Source: Acanthosoma haemorrhoidale (Eukaryota > Arthropoda > Insecta > Hemiptera > Acanthosomatidae). Taken from it: a stretch of DNA of 64,000 bases. Made by a program: the position numbers and the translations under genes. Shown piece by piece: positions 12,468 through 24,765 of this stretch (its first letter is position 1; every line of letters starts with the position of its first letter). The stretch spans positions 92,587,189 to 92,651,188 of the forward strand of contig OV884009.1 in NCBI GenBank assembly GCA_930367205.1, written 5' to 3'. The notes below the pieces were generated by a model. It worked only from the letters and a program-made list of their open reading frames with translations. It did no database searches and was not told where the DNA came from.

Positions 12468-12479
12468 AGTAAAATAATA

Positions 12480-13460
12480 AAACCTGTTATTAGAATAAAA
12501 TATATAATTAAATTTATTGTTATGTGATTACTAATAATCTTAGGTTAGTACTGTACTTTAATATTTTAATGCTTATAAATATAGCGTCTCCATGTGTTGA
12601 TGATTTGTTAAGTCTCCGTCATCTACAACAATAATTGCTATTAAAACGACTTGTGGAGAATTTGATTTATTTATAAATGTACTTAAAATTATTTGTACTC
12701 ATAATAATATCATGTTGGATACAGACACGATAAACTCTCATACATTATTTCTAATTTTACTGTTACTATTTTTGCACATTAAAAAACCTTATAACCTAAC
12801 ACTACACTAGTGTGTACCAACCTATGGTGGCCTTTGACTGTTTATATCTTCAAAGAATTGTAAATACTTTTTGGTTCTCACAATCAGTCTTGAAAAGCAT
12901 GGATATTGATGAAAGGAGAAACCTTTCACTTTCTTTGATATTTCGCCCTACTTCCTATGCTTCCCCTTGTTTTCACTTAACCAAGTATCCTCATCCTCCT
13001 ATTTTATAGCTGTTTTCCCCTTCCTTGATCTTCGTGATCTCCCATTGGTTCTCTCTGTCTTTCCATCTCTATGCAATGGGGTTTTTTTTTACAGTGTGCT
13101 GTCGATCTTCTGCAAGTGCATCAATTATAATGACTTTTATGTTTAATCTGACATCCAACTAATCAGAATCAATAATTCTACATTAATTAACTAAGTAAAT
13201 TTACTATATTTTGACTTTCAAAATAGCATTACAATATATATCAGACAACCTCTTCAAGTAAATTATTCATATTAACTAATAAAGTTATGAAATTAAAAAA
13301 AAAATCAAGTGTAACTAACATTTATTCATTAATTTTCAACATAATTCATTTAACTTTTTACCCTTGAGAAATTGACATTCTTAGTTCTTTCCAAGTTTTT
13401 TTAAATATAGAAGATTTATTTTTGCAATTAATAGAGTTGTTTTTTTGTTTTGTTTTTTAG
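12480..13460. other. Intron 3 right part, nothing recognised
   Basis: AT-rich sequence with a poly-T tract before the exon-d acceptor. The open frame 12812-13009 (+) has no recognised relatives. Confidence 0.5.
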
Positions 13461-13641
13461 GGAACTACTCATCATTTTTGCAAATGGATCTCTTGATTGT
13501 TATAACATTTCTTCAATTGATAGATGCATATTTAGCCATCACTCAATACTATCAGACAGTGGTATTTCATGTAGTGCTTACAGCCAAGAATATGAAATTT
13601 TATTTATTTCCATGAAGCCTGTAAATATTTTATCGTTTGAG
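13461..13641 (+). CDS. NBAS: NBAS exon d (beta-propeller)
   Basis: Acceptor ...gttttttag, donor GTTTGT. One base completes Trp115 and 60 codons follow (to residue 175). The peptide starts ELLIIFANGSLDCYNI, equivalent to 'ELLVINYRGELRSYLV' in vertebrate NBAS. It continues through FSHHSILSDSGISCSAY, matching the 'FSFSSHYPHGINTAIY' block. Ends in phase 0. Confidence 0.92.
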
Positions 13642-15646
13642 GTTTGTGAAACAATTCTCTAATACGAAACTATTAAAACCTTTCAAATTTTGTATTTACT
13701 TCTAGATTTAACAAACACCAGCCTCACTACCTTTTTTTACTAGTAATTAAATGAATAAAAAACAACAGCATTATTACAGAATTGCATATTTTTTTTGGCA
13801 AACTTGAAATTAAAGATACTAAATTACTAAAAAGTAATCTTGTTTTGTCTTTCTGTATACCCATTCTAGAACCAGTTGTAAAAATCCAATACATCATTTA
13901 ACTTTTTTTAAGTCACAGCTCAGAAGCTATTTAGGATTTAAATTTCTGATTTTTTTCACACAGTTTAGGATATATTTAAGTTGGCGACACAAAAAGATAT
14001 TCCTCAAAAGTAAAGTTTGGGAACTACCAATATAAATCACTGTTTTTTTGTCACAACTGATTTTAATACATTTTTATTTTTGTCAATATTTCAACTGTTT
14101 TATTTTGTCAATTTTTGTTTTAAGTAATTTCAGGGACCGGGGTGGTTTAACAAATAAAATAAGGCATTTCCCCCCCATAAATGTTGAGTATTTATTTCAC
14201 AATAATTTATTAAGCAATAAAGTAACTCAACAATGAGTCTGTGATGAGCTCCTGGACTTATGAGTTTGATGACCCATTCCTTATGGATATCACAATCTTT
14301 TGGTATGTTTTATGATAGTGTCATAAAAATGATTCAATTGATGCTCTGTAACAGCTTGTATTTTGCTTATTATGTGTTGGTTAAAATACAATAATAGTAG
14401 GTATGAAAAAAAATAAAATTTGAAAAATATGGTCTAGTTTTGTTCACTTTTAAACTTTCATAAGCCACAGCTTAGAAGCTATTTAAGATAAATTATTTAT
14501 GTTATAGTACCCATTAAAAACTACACTAAAATAATTTCAGGGATATTCTAAAAAATAATGTTTTGAGGTCTGACAATATCATCATAATATTTTTCTGACC
14601 TCTATATATTATATGACAGACATACATTTATTTCCCTGTCCCTGCTTTAAAATTTGGCCTCTCCCTTCCAACTCAGAAAATCCAAAGACAATTCATTTCT
14701 GACTTATATGTTTGAAATATAACCATCAGTATTTAAAATAGGATTATCTGTATTCTATTCAAATATATTCTAAATGATTTTCAGAGAGATCACATGAGCT
14801 ATGGCTGTAACGGCATAGGTTAGGCTTAGGAAGAGTGCCTGAATGGAAAACAGAAAGACCTGCTTTCTAATCCCCATCCTTTTTTCTCTGACCAATAATT
14901 CTATAATATATGACTTTAGTCTATATAGTATAGTATATTATCTGTGAAGATAATTCAATATATTGTAATATTTCTTTAATTTATTAATAAAAAAATGTAA
15001 ACTAAACTTATAATTTATTAAATCTCAGGAGGGTCCTTGACAACCAAACATTTACATAAAATTACTGAAAAAAAAAATATATATATTTACTGTTTTTGAG
15101 TTCTTCAGAAATTTTCCGTTGAATGCTTGCCTTGCTCCATCCAAGAATTATGATCCAGACCCCCCAAATATGCTGTCTCAATGTCTTCCTGTAGACTTCC
15201 CCAATATGTAAATCTGATGTATGAGGTGATATGATAGCATGCGATGAAATTAGGTAATACAAAGAAAAGGTGTGAGGGTATAAGTAGAAATAAGAGGTAT
15301 GAGGGTATATGCCCTGACGTAAAATACGTTTGACCATCCGCAAACTGCACAAAGTCATCAACAATATCTCAATCCTTTCTAAAAGAACTCCTTTCAACCA
15401 TCTATAAACAACTCTCTCTAGTCTATAAACAATTGAAGTCCCGGTGTCCCTCTCAGCTGTTCCAATTAATGTCATACTCCCTACTGTTACATTCACTTGT
15501 TTTGAATTAAAACTGTTTATAATTTATTTGATATTATTTAATATTTTATATTATAAAATAATTCTTTTCTCAAATCACTCAAAAAATGACATTACAATAT
15601 TGTGTTTATTTTATGTATTTTTAATACAGTTTTATTTTTTTAATAG
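13642..15646. repeat. Intron 4, two similar stretches, otherwise unassigned
   Basis: The segment 'cacagctcagaagctattta' at about 13914 recurs as 'cacagcttagaagctattta' at about 14465, about 550 bp apart. Weak similarity in the flanks suggests an old tandem duplication or two copies of one dispersed repeat. Reverse open frames at 15062-15496 have short internal 'tatgagggtata' repeats and no recognised family. Confidence 0.4.
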
Positions 15647-15793
15647 AGCTCTACTCTATCAGTTGGTTTAACTGCATGGAAGTTATTGAATGAGGCGCCA
15701 TACTATAAACAAATTTTTCCTACACTAGATGAGCTTAATATTTTACATACCCATGGCAAATTTTGGAGGTTGTTTACACTTTTTACCAAAAAG
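15647..15793 (+). CDS. NBAS: NBAS exon e (beta-propeller)
   Basis: Acceptor ...tttttaatag, donor GTAAGC. It has 49 complete codons, phase 0 at both ends (residues 176-224). STLSVGLTAWKLLNEAPYYK matches the highly conserved NBAS block 'SSCGLSAWRVLSGSPYYK'. The tail KFWRLFTLFTKK matches the end of the next blade, just before the conserved D-x-I-x-K-x-x-L-S-P segment in the following exon. Confidence 0.94.
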
Positions 15794-16380
15794 GTAAGCA
15801 TTTGTCATGCAATAATTTTCAAACAAGTTGTAAATACCATGAAATTTGTATTATTTTACCGATAAATACCTGCAAGATAAACATTACAAGAAAAGATCTG
15901 CACAAGATTTATGGATCAATGATCCCAAACCATTAATATTCTTTTATAATACAAAATATGGCTTAAAGACCCAATCTTTAAGACACCAAACTCTGAGTAG
16001 GGGATCTATCACAGCAAAACACTCATGTACTAATTAATTATAATCAATATATGAATATAGTTTGCCACAAATCTATGAATTAAAAAAAATCTTTAAAAAT
16101 TTAATTCAAAATGAGGAGCCAAATAACTTTATAAGTATAATAGAATAATGGCAATTAGTGTACAAAGTTATCTATCTGTTGACATTGTCCTTGGCTAAAA
16201 CTTTTTTTGTATGCATAATAACTTATTTGTCTACTTAATAAATTATTTTTCTTTTCTATTCTACTGGTGAAGTATTTTTTTTTTTTGTAAAATATGTTTA
16301 GTTTATTTTAATTGAATATATGAAAATGAACTTTTTCTGTGGCTAAGAATTAAAAAATATAGGGTTGCAGTTTAACTTAT
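15794..16380. other. Intron 5 left part, nothing recognised
   Basis: AT-rich sequence after exon e. No recognisable feature. Confidence 0.5.
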
Positions 16381-16559
16381 TATCACACACATATACAAAC
16401 CTATGTGAATTTGAGGGAGCTCCGTGTCTTAAGTGTCTTGGGGACTGCTGCTTGGGGGTTTAGGTGGCACTTTTTCTTCCACAGATCATGTTTGACTTCT
16501 AGAATCTAGCACATACACTGGCACTAAGGTCAGATACAAAACAATCCCTTTGGTCCTCT

Positions 16560-17060
16560 TTCCTTGGCCTCATTCTTATGATAGTGTGCTACAAGATGAG
16601 TTCTACCAAGACAGGATACGTTGAGCTTCCTTGTAACATTAGTACAGCTGATGAGTATGACAACAAAAAGGGTTAGTGTTTACTTAGGATCCAAGGTAAC
16701 ACATTAGACTCCTTAAAACTCACAGTGGGTAAGGCAAGGGAGATCGGGCTTGCCTGATGTTTAACTCATGAACTCATGAGAGTGCCATGAAAGGGTCTGT
16801 TATACAAGAGAGCGGGTTCATTTTCAGTAGATTGGCCCGAAATCTTAGGGTTCACTGATGATATAGATGTAGTAGGTAGAATGTTCACAGCCATGTGAGA
16901 TGCATTCTATGACGTTAAAAAGCTGCTGTGAGAGCTGGTATTGTAATCAACCAGTCAAAGACCAAACACAACGAGAATATATCCACATGGTAGAGGCCAG
17001 GGAGGCATAGAAATCCAAGTTTCTGTGAAATGTTAGTTGTGGGCTGTCTTCTGATGTTGA
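16560..17060 (+). mobile_element. RTE-like reverse transcriptase relic
   Basis: The catalytic block LGFTDDIDVVGRMFTAM is readable at about 16848-16898 with its DD pair intact. After a frameshift it is followed by AAVRAGIVINQSKTKHNE (about 16920-16972). This is the order and spacing of RTE/related RTs (F-x-D-D-I-D-I-I-G-R ... K-x-G-L-x-I-N-x-x-K-T-K). Upstream pieces near 16720-16810 resemble the preceding V-R-Q-G-x-x-L block. Several stops; dead. Same strand as NBAS. Confidence 0.6.
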
Positions 17061-17464
17061 AATTATTTCTCTACTCATATGTTTTGCTATTTCTGGTGTA
17101 TATTCTGAGCATTTTTAACTATTTTTTGTCATTATTAAAGGCTATAGTAGCCTCCCCAAAGCTCAGACCTGTTCTACCATCGAATTGATATATGGAACTG
17201 GACATCAGGCCATAGAGTAGTTGAGAACAGGAAGGGCTCTAGTAGCATTGAATGAGCTTTATTTTATACTTTGACAACTGAAAACTGACAACACCCAAGA
17301 GACACAGGCCTTATCAGCTATCAGTTCACTTACGTCTGAGCCTTATCTTTCTGACAGTTGAGTAGCATAGTATGTCTATCTTTTGTAATTAAATTCTGGT
17401 GTCATTAATGAATATACATTTTTAGGGAGTAGAGAAATAACAGTAAGGTATGGTCTCTATTTAC

Positions 17465-18720
17465 CACATTTATATATATAATGGGTCTTTCATGAAGCGC
17501 TTCCTATCTTTAAATTTAAATAAAACAAAGTGTGTTGAGATATCATCAAAATTTTTTATTCGTTTGAAAGGCCTATTGATGCGATTTTGATTTTGTATGG
17601 AATATAACATTGTGCAAATGTCCGCTTCGGTTTCGCTGGGTGGTGGGCATCCGAAATGTCCAATTTTCCATGACTCTGGTGAATTTTCAAAATCAGGCTG
17701 AATTTGACCGATGGCATGGGTTATGTTGGCTTTGAGGACTGCTGTGATTTGTGGCTTATTCGCATAAACCTGTGACTTAAGAAAACCCCACAAGAAAAAG
17801 TCTAATGGGGTCAAATCGCACGATCTCGGTGGCCAGTTCGCATCAGCTCCACGTGAGATGACCATGGACTCAAATCGCTCATGCAGAATGTCCAATGTGA
17901 CATGAGCTGTGTGGCACATAGCACTGTCCTGTTGAAACCACATGTCGTTGGTGTCCATATCATCCGATTCCAACAGAAGTTGGTAATCATTGACCTATAG
18001 CGCTCGCCGTTGATGGTGATGGGCTGGCCAACGTTGTTCGCAAAGAAATATGAACCGATGACGCCGCCAGCCCAAAATCCGCACCAAACTGACTTTTTCA
18101 GGATGCATTCGACGCTCTTGGATCTCATGTGGATTGGTATCATCCCAAATTCAACAATTTTGTTTGTTGACACACCCATTCATCTAGAAATGGGCCTCAT
18201 CGCTGAAGGTGATTTTTTGATGAAAATTAGGGTCAGTTTCCAACTGCTCCAGGGCCCATCCAGCGAACACACGTCGTCTATGGTCGTTTACCTTCAGCTC
18301 ATGGGTCAGTTGAATTTTGTATGGGTGCAGGCCCAAGTCGTGATGCAAAATTAAATTGACCAAGTTGTGGTCTGCGAAAGACCGAGTTCTTGTGAGCGAC
18401 GCGAAATTGACTGCTTCGGATTCTCCTGCTCACTCTCAGGTACAGCGACGATGTTTTCGGCAGATCTTGCGTTTTGTCGACATACGGGTGTTGGTTGATT
18501 GTTTACTGAACCAGTGGACTCAAATTTATTCACCACAATGCGAATAGTCCTCTCGGTAGGACGGTTATGTAGACCATAAAATGGCAAAGTGCGAGGAACG
18601 TTGCCCGAACAGAACACCCCACCCATATTGATAAAAAAATTGATCATTTGCATGTGTTGTTGAACGATATATCCGTCCATGGTGATTTGGCAAAACAGAC
18701 TGGCCGCTATCAACTGTCAA
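17465..18720 (-). pseudogene. Tc1/mariner-superfamily transposase relic
   Basis: The reverse strand reads in order: an N-terminal HTH region (18713-18351) with ERTIRIVVNKFESTGSVNNQ and SISRRSQELGLSQTTTW; a middle part (18179-17811) with VWCGFWAGGVIGSYFFANNV and GERYRSMIT; and a C-terminal part (17973-17470) with MWFQQDSAMCHTAHVTLDIL and WPPRSCDLTPLDFFLWG. Catalytic Asp residues are visible in F-Q-Q-D and L-T-P-L-D. The frame changes at least twice, so the protein cannot be made as one chain. Length is near full for this IS630-type family. Convincing inverted ends were not found. Confidence 0.85.
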
Positions 18721-18746
18721 AGTTCGGAAGCCCCTATTGGAAGACA

Positions 18747-18967
18747 TATATCTGTACCTCGGAGGGATACAACACGAGCTCCTTTGGATTCGTCCCACAA
18801 AGTACAATGGACTGACGAATCAGAAGAATCAAAAAGGGTGTAATTCAACGTCCAAAGTTTTCTCTTGTAAAAGCTTATGCAATTTGTTATAAGGGGTGAC
18901 GGCAAACATTTTTGAAGATCACCCGTTAATACCTTAAGTGTTGTATCCCTCCGAGGTACAGATATAT
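18747..18967. mobile_element. Short inverted-repeat element (MITE-like), 221 bp
   Basis: Bases 18747-18775 and 18939-18967 are perfect 29-bp inverted repeats (core CTGTACCTCGGAGGGATACA). The internal 163 bp has no recognised coding content; the reverse frame running through it is incidental. It lies directly between the transposase relic ending near 18720 and a mariner starting near 18971. Perfect arms suggest it is younger than its neighbours. Family not recognised. Confidence 0.7.
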
Positions 18968-18970
18968 ATA

Positions 18971-19922
18971 ATAGGTTGGCCAAAAATTCCGTTCAGTTTT
19001 TTAAGCGAAAATAAGACAACTTTTAAACACAAAGCTATTTATTCAATCAATGATATAATTGCCATATTGTTCCATATCTTTTGCCATCTCATGGGCAGAT
19101 TCATAATTCCATGCTCAAAGAATTTACCGGCAAAAGTATTTGCCAAGTGGATTTTTACATCTTCTTCAGAGTTTAAGTTCTGTCCATTCAATGAATTTTG
19201 AAGAGACAGGTGGAAATCTGAAGGTGCAAGGTCGGGCGAATATGGAGGATGCGGCAAAACTTCCCAGCCAAGCTCCAGTGTAACTTCTGCCGCATCTGCA
19301 AAGAAGTGTGCGGTCTGGCATTGTCGTGATGGAAGACAATCCCCTTACGGTTGACTAGTTCTGGACACTTCTGGTAGATCGCTGCATTTAATTTGTCCAG
19401 CTGGTCACAGTACACATGATGGTGCTGTTCGTGGGAAGAAGTTCGTAAAAGACAACACCCCTCCAATCCTACAAAATCGAGAGGATAACTTTTTTTGGGT
19501 GAAGTCCTGCTTTGGGGGTTGTTTGTGATAATTTGCGGCGCTTCCCCCATGAGCGTTTGCGTTCCAAATTGTTATAGACCATCCACTTTTCATCCGCTGT
19601 CATCATTCTCTTCAAACAAGGATCGTTTTCTTCACGTTTCCGCAACGAATCGCAGATGGAAATCCTTTGGGCAAGGTTAGCCTCACTAAGTTGATGGGGA
19701 ACCCAAAGTGTATATTATGTTCGTTTTGGTTTTCCATTTTCAGGATGATCCTAAACACACAAAATACAATCAGTCTCGTTGGAATTTTGCGTCAAACTAC
19801 GTTGAAGTGTCTAGTATCTGATGAGAGCACACTTGCAAGGGGCGGACTGAAGTTAGCTACATATTAGACTGCTTGAAGTTTCGTGACGACAAAAACCGAA
19901 CGGACTTTTTGGCCAACCTGAT
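18971..19922 (-). mobile_element. Mariner element, degenerate copy with both ends
   Basis: The ends are AGGTTGGCCAAAAATTCCGT (from about 18973) and the complement of AGGTTGGCCAAAAAGTCCGT (to about 19920), flanked by TA-rich sequence. This end type is usual for mariner elements. The reverse strand encodes PELVNRKGIVFHHDNARPHT with the second catalytic Asp (19550-19188). The C-terminal HPPYSPDLAPSDFHLSLQNS follows in another frame (19257-19039). At 952 bp it is shorter than a full mariner (about 1.3 kb), and the N-terminal part is scrambled. Confidence 0.88.
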
Positions 19923-20506
19923 ATATATATATAGGAGGTTCTTTGCATACCCTTCATATTAGTTTGACTTTATTTCGGTTTCTGATCAACAATTTAATTT
20001 CTTAATATCATTTGGTTAATCATATTTCCAATGTTTTCTGAAGGCAGGTTTTTTCCACAATCTTTATTTTTAATGTCCAACTGTTTTTTTCTTTGCGTGA
20101 ACCATCTGTTGGACAGAACTCCATTGTATCTAAGAGTAGATAATAAAAGACACATTAAAAAAATGTTTATGGCATCATGTCACATTGAGGAGATTTATTT
20201 AGTTTGGGATATAGTTATGTGAAAATTAAGCCTACTTAAATATGGAATTTCCACCAGTGTTGATTTGTATTATGAAAAGGGGGACTCAAAAATTATTAAT
20301 AATTTCTAGGCCCTTTTAACCAATATTACGCCTACTTAAATTTACCTATCAGTTCATCAATTCCAATCTTAATTGTATTTTTGTAGTGAAAATAAAAAAT
20401 TAACAGAAGAAATAGTTTTGTTTTGATTATTTAACTAACTACATGTAAAATTCATTATTTTTTGGTAATTTTATAACTATTTTGAATGCTTTTTTTATTT
20501 TTTAAG
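19923..20506. other. Intron 5 right part, nothing recognised
   Basis: Starts with a (TA)n run that may be the mariner target, then AT-rich intron to the exon-f acceptor. Confidence 0.5.
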
Positions 20507-20604
20507 GATTGCATCAATAAGATAGTTTTATCTCCAAGTAATGAGAACCTTGCCACCCTTCATACCAATGGAACTGTTTTAATTTGGGTATCTCCTATTC
20601 TAAG
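20507..20604 (+). CDS. NBAS: NBAS exon f (beta-propeller)
   Basis: Acceptor ...tattttttaag, donor GTATTT. It has 32 codons plus two bases (residues 225-256). DCINKIVLSPSNENLATLHT and then NGTVLIWVSPIL form a WD-type blade equal to the NBAS 'GIFKMSLSPDGMLLAAIHFSGKLSIWAIPSL' region. The exon follows a 4.7-kb intron loaded with transposons. Confidence 0.93.
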
Positions 20605-22640
20605 GTATTTGAAAACTTTAACTGATATTTAAACTACTCTTAAATAAATCAATGCTTTTTAAAAGTTTTTTTATTTTTCACTTTGAAGGCCATTCAGCCA
20701 TAAAGTACAATAAAAATAACATATTTTATAGTACATCTTCATCTATTTTATATTCTTAATGATTTCATATCAATATGCTACTGAAACCTTTTGTGAATCT
20801 GTTAGTTACGGGTTTATTGTCTAATATTAAATTTTTTTCTTTGGTAATTTTTAATATTAATCAGTATTATTTTAATGTATTTATAACTAGCACACTATTA
20901 TCCACATTAATTCATGCATTGGTGGCTAGTTGATAACATTCATATAAATCATATCTATTGATTCTCTATCCACAACATTTTGAGAGTTGTGTTGTATCGT
21001 AATACATGTATTTAAAATGTATGATGATAAGGATTAAAGGGTGTCTGCGACTTCCTCTTTTTTTTTATTATATTAAATATTCATTTATTTTGTGTTTTTA
21101 TTTTTTTTACAGACTAAAATTTAGTTTTATGAAGTATAAACTAAATTACCATCCGATGTTATAAGAATGTGATTTTATTTAAGTAGATTTATTTGTACTT
21201 TATTTCTATCCAAGAAACTTAATAAAAGCATCCAGAAATTTCAAGAAAAATCCGTGGACAAAAAGTTCTATATCTCACTAAGTTGATGATTTCCCCAAAA
21301 TCCATAAACCCAACATTCCCCCCAGTTGCCCTATCCTCAAAAGTGCAACAATCAACTTCAGTAAATTTAGGCAAATTCATGACTAAAAGAGAATAGGTCA
21401 GGAATGAGACCATTACAATGTATCTAGGAGTGTTTTCTATCAAATCTATTATAATGATTTTAAAAGTTGTGATATTAATAATAGAATTTACCTGATATAA
21501 AAAGCCCAATTTAATTACCTTACTTACCCTATTTTAACCTCCAAGGGCTGTAAGTCAATATATAAACACGTGGCGACAGAACGAATTACATCAATTTTTC
21601 AAAATTACTTCTGCACGTGGGGGCACCAAGTAACCTCTTCGTTACAACCAATAAGAATATCAGGTTTCAAGATATAATAATAAATACTATATTAATCATT
21701 GATTTATTCATGAATTAACTTTTAAGAAATATTTCAAGGTTGGTTTCTGACATACTAACATTCGGACTTAGGAATCCAATTTAACTATCCTTAACATTAT
21801 ATACCTAACAAATTAACAAGGCACTTGGCAAACATGAATTATAAAACTTAATTGTCTCCAACAGCAAAGGATTGTAAATTATCTGGTACTCACAGTAACT
21901 TCTTTGAAATGCGTCTTCTGTCTGATGGACTCGTCAGTGAAAGGATTCTTTTCATCACGTCATGGCTCTGTTCTTCTTAGGCACACATGCCCGACATATT
22001 TCTAGAGTGAAATCCCTAGATATCTCACATCTTAAAAATTGCACACATCAGCCATGCCTGCCCACATATGCTTTCTCAAAACGTCCCTTCCTAAGTAACG
22101 TCCTATTTAAACATTTCTTAAAAAAGTACACTTCCTTGTCCGCTGCTGGTAACCAAGAGGGCTTATCAATCCTGCAGCCACTTTTTATCCTGCTCTTAGC
22201 ATCCTTCGTTTCCATTGGCCTAACCTTCATAGGTGGCACAACCTTGATTTCAAGGTTATATTCTGCACATGGACATTAAAGACTTTCTGTTTAAACTAAC
22301 ACTATCCATTTTATCACATTTCATTTTTTGTCATTCACATTTTTTTGTCATAATAAACGGTAAGTCTGAACTCTTTGAGGGGGGGGGATAAGCAATACGA
22401 TAAATCATTTTGGAAAGTAAATAGAAACAGAAAACCGTTCGAAACAAAGCAATCTTACTTATTGTGTGAATAGAACTGGTGAGCTGCCCACAGATATGAC
22501 AAGCACTTACTGGGTAGAAAAGAGACTTTTCCCAGCTTCTCAATTGAATTTTCCACTGAAGGACCTGGTGAAGATTCCTGTGAAGAAACTTCCAAGCAAG
22601 CTATCTATGAAACCACCCAATGAAGAAGAGTAATGGATGT
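20605..22640. other. Intron 6 left part, nothing firmly recognised
   Basis: AT-rich until about 21500. At 21520-22720 it is less AT-rich with a few medium open frames on both strands (for example 21962-22279 + and 22239-22048 -), none resembling a known family. It may be part of a further unrecognised repeat. Confidence 0.4.
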
Positions 22641-22641
22641 A

Positions 22642-23520
22642 CAGTAAAACCTCATTTATCCGGACTAACTGGGACCAAAGGCAATTGGGACAATCGAAAA
22701 TCCGGGTAATATGGATAAGCAAAACAAAATTCTTAAAAAAACAGACTTACCGTTTATTATGACAAAATAAGTTTTTGTTATAATAAATGTTTAAATGAAA
22801 TGAAAATGTTTTGTAACAAATTTACATTGTATTGTTTACAAGAGATTAAAAATATAAAAATAACTTTTCACACTTACAAATAACTTTTCTTAACAAAAAA
22901 CTGGTCCACTATCTTCTGTTTCAAACACGTGTGGTGTTTGATCCATTTTCATGAATTTTTCAAAGAGCTTTTTGTGATGCAATCTCAAGTGTCAGGCAAC
23001 CATGTAAATAACGCCTTTAATATTGATTGATTTCAACTAATCAGTCACTTTTTTTACCAAGTAGTTCTTTTCGGTAAACTCTTTTGATGTTTTCAAAAGA
23101 TTCTCCTTGGTCTATAGTCTGCATTGGTGGGGTTACAGAAAAATTTTTACTTTAATTCCTCCACTCACAAGTTGTCTCTCGGATGAGATGGAGCACTGTC
23201 GATCAGTAAAGTTTTTCTGGTTAACTATTTTCTTTCAGGAATTTTGTGGTTGGTAAACCACTGGCAACGAATTGTGGTTCACATTTTTTAGCACTTGGGG
23301 ATTCTTAGATTTCCCTACAATGACAGAGGTATCTTATGTTTCCTTGGTGCATTGCTACAACCTGTAGCAGTTAGCTTATGTTTGCTTTTCTTGTAGCCCT
23401 AGCTGAATCTTTAAGCTTTGATGCTAATGTTTTGCTCAGAAGCATCTGGTAAGAAAATCCTGTTTGGTCATCATTATAAATTTGATCTGGTGACACTCTA
23501 GTAAAGCTTTCTCATTTATT
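22642..23520 (-). mobile_element. Jerky/Tigger-type transposon relic with one terminal repeat
   Basis: At 22642 the sequence CAGTAAAACCTCATTTATCC is a classic pogo/Tigger terminal repeat. The reverse strand from about 23480 down reads YNDDQTGFSYQMLLSKTLAS, then KANISTATGCSNAPRKHKIP (3' half of the jerky-like DDE domain), later a T-P-P-M-Q-T-I-D-Q-G block and ENIKRVYRKELLGK near 23130-23050. Frames are broken. No matching second terminal repeat was found to the right. Confidence 0.75.
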
Positions 23521-24653
23521 ATCATAATTTATATACAATCTAAGCAGGAACTTTACATTGATTCAAACTAAAAATATTTGTTGTACTTATGTGTTACGTT
23601 CTTGCTATCATAGTTAAAAATTATTATCTAATGTGAACATTAAATCTATCTATTAAATCGAGCAATTTAAAATTGTGTGCATATTAGTTGTAGTTTTTCC
23701 TATGTTTTCACCTTTTTTCGCTCTCAACAAGAGTGGATTGGACACTGTGGTGACATGATGCATCATGGATTTAATTAAATAAACAATCATTAAAAGATTT
23801 CAATTTTCAAATGCACAGAAATTAGTAATCACCAATAATTAACAAACCTTATTAACTAGTCAATAAAAAAAATTAACAACAAGATTTAAACTACAAAATA
23901 TTAATTATTAATAATTTACAGTCAAAGAAAAAATTTGCTGACTGGCAGTATTTAGACTCCAACCCGGAATTGATAGCTGTTAATTGATCCTCCCAATATA
24001 TTTTTTTCTTTTTCTCTTAATTATTAATAATTATAAATATATAATAATATAAATAAATAATAGTGGGATCTCTACCGCAACAAAAATTTCTAATTCAAAA
24101 TATTAAGTTTTTTACAAATTAATTCAAAAGAAATGTGATAGCTTAATAACCATTCAACTTCCTGGGAAAGAGCATAAGCTTATTGGTACAGATTAGCAAA
24201 TAAATATTGTAGTCAGTCTTTTTTTAAGTTCTTATGAACAATGCTTAATTTTTCATCTCAGTCATTGAAAATATTGTTTTGAACATACTGAACAAAAAAA
24301 AAGAAATTTTAAATGTCTTGTATAAAGATTTTATATCATATTTAATGAAAGTCCCCAAAATTCATTGCATCTTCATTAAAAACTGGCTTCTTTTTATTTT
24401 TATGTATGCACATAACATTAAATTTTAAGGAAATTCAAGTTGTTAAATTATAGTAGATATTTAATTATAGATATAGTTATTAATATATGCAGTTTTAATG
24501 ATTTACAAGTAGAATTCACAAGCCCTGACAATGTCTGAAATGACTTTTGACTAAATGTTTGTTAGCATTATACCTACTGGAAAGACACAAGACCTTAGAA
24601 AAAAAATCCATTACTACTTTATGATTGTTTGTTTAAATTACTTTTTTTTTCAG
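23521..24653. other. Intron 6 right part, nothing recognised
   Basis: Very AT-rich. No coding similarity or terminal repeats seen. Confidence 0.5.
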
Positions 24654-24765
24654 GATTTATTCAAAATTAGATAAACTAGACACTAATCAGCAAAAAGTAA
24701 TGGTTATGCTCAGTGAAACAAAGAAAAGCTTTCACGCAATAGACATTGAATGGAGAAAAGACAAT
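24654..24765 (+). CDS. NBAS: NBAS exon g (beta-propeller)
   Basis: Acceptor ...ttttttttcag, donor GTAAGT (consensus). One base completes Arg257 and 37 codons follow (to 294). The peptide is charged and less conserved (SKLDKLDTNQQKVMVMLSET), ending KSFHAIDIEWRKDN. The end aligns with NBAS 'SFYPLIDVNWWADS', the lead-in to the last blade. Confidence 0.88.

Noticed and set aside
18010..18547. Forward open frames across the 18-kb region
   Set aside because: Antisense shadows of the reverse-strand Tc1-like transposase relic.
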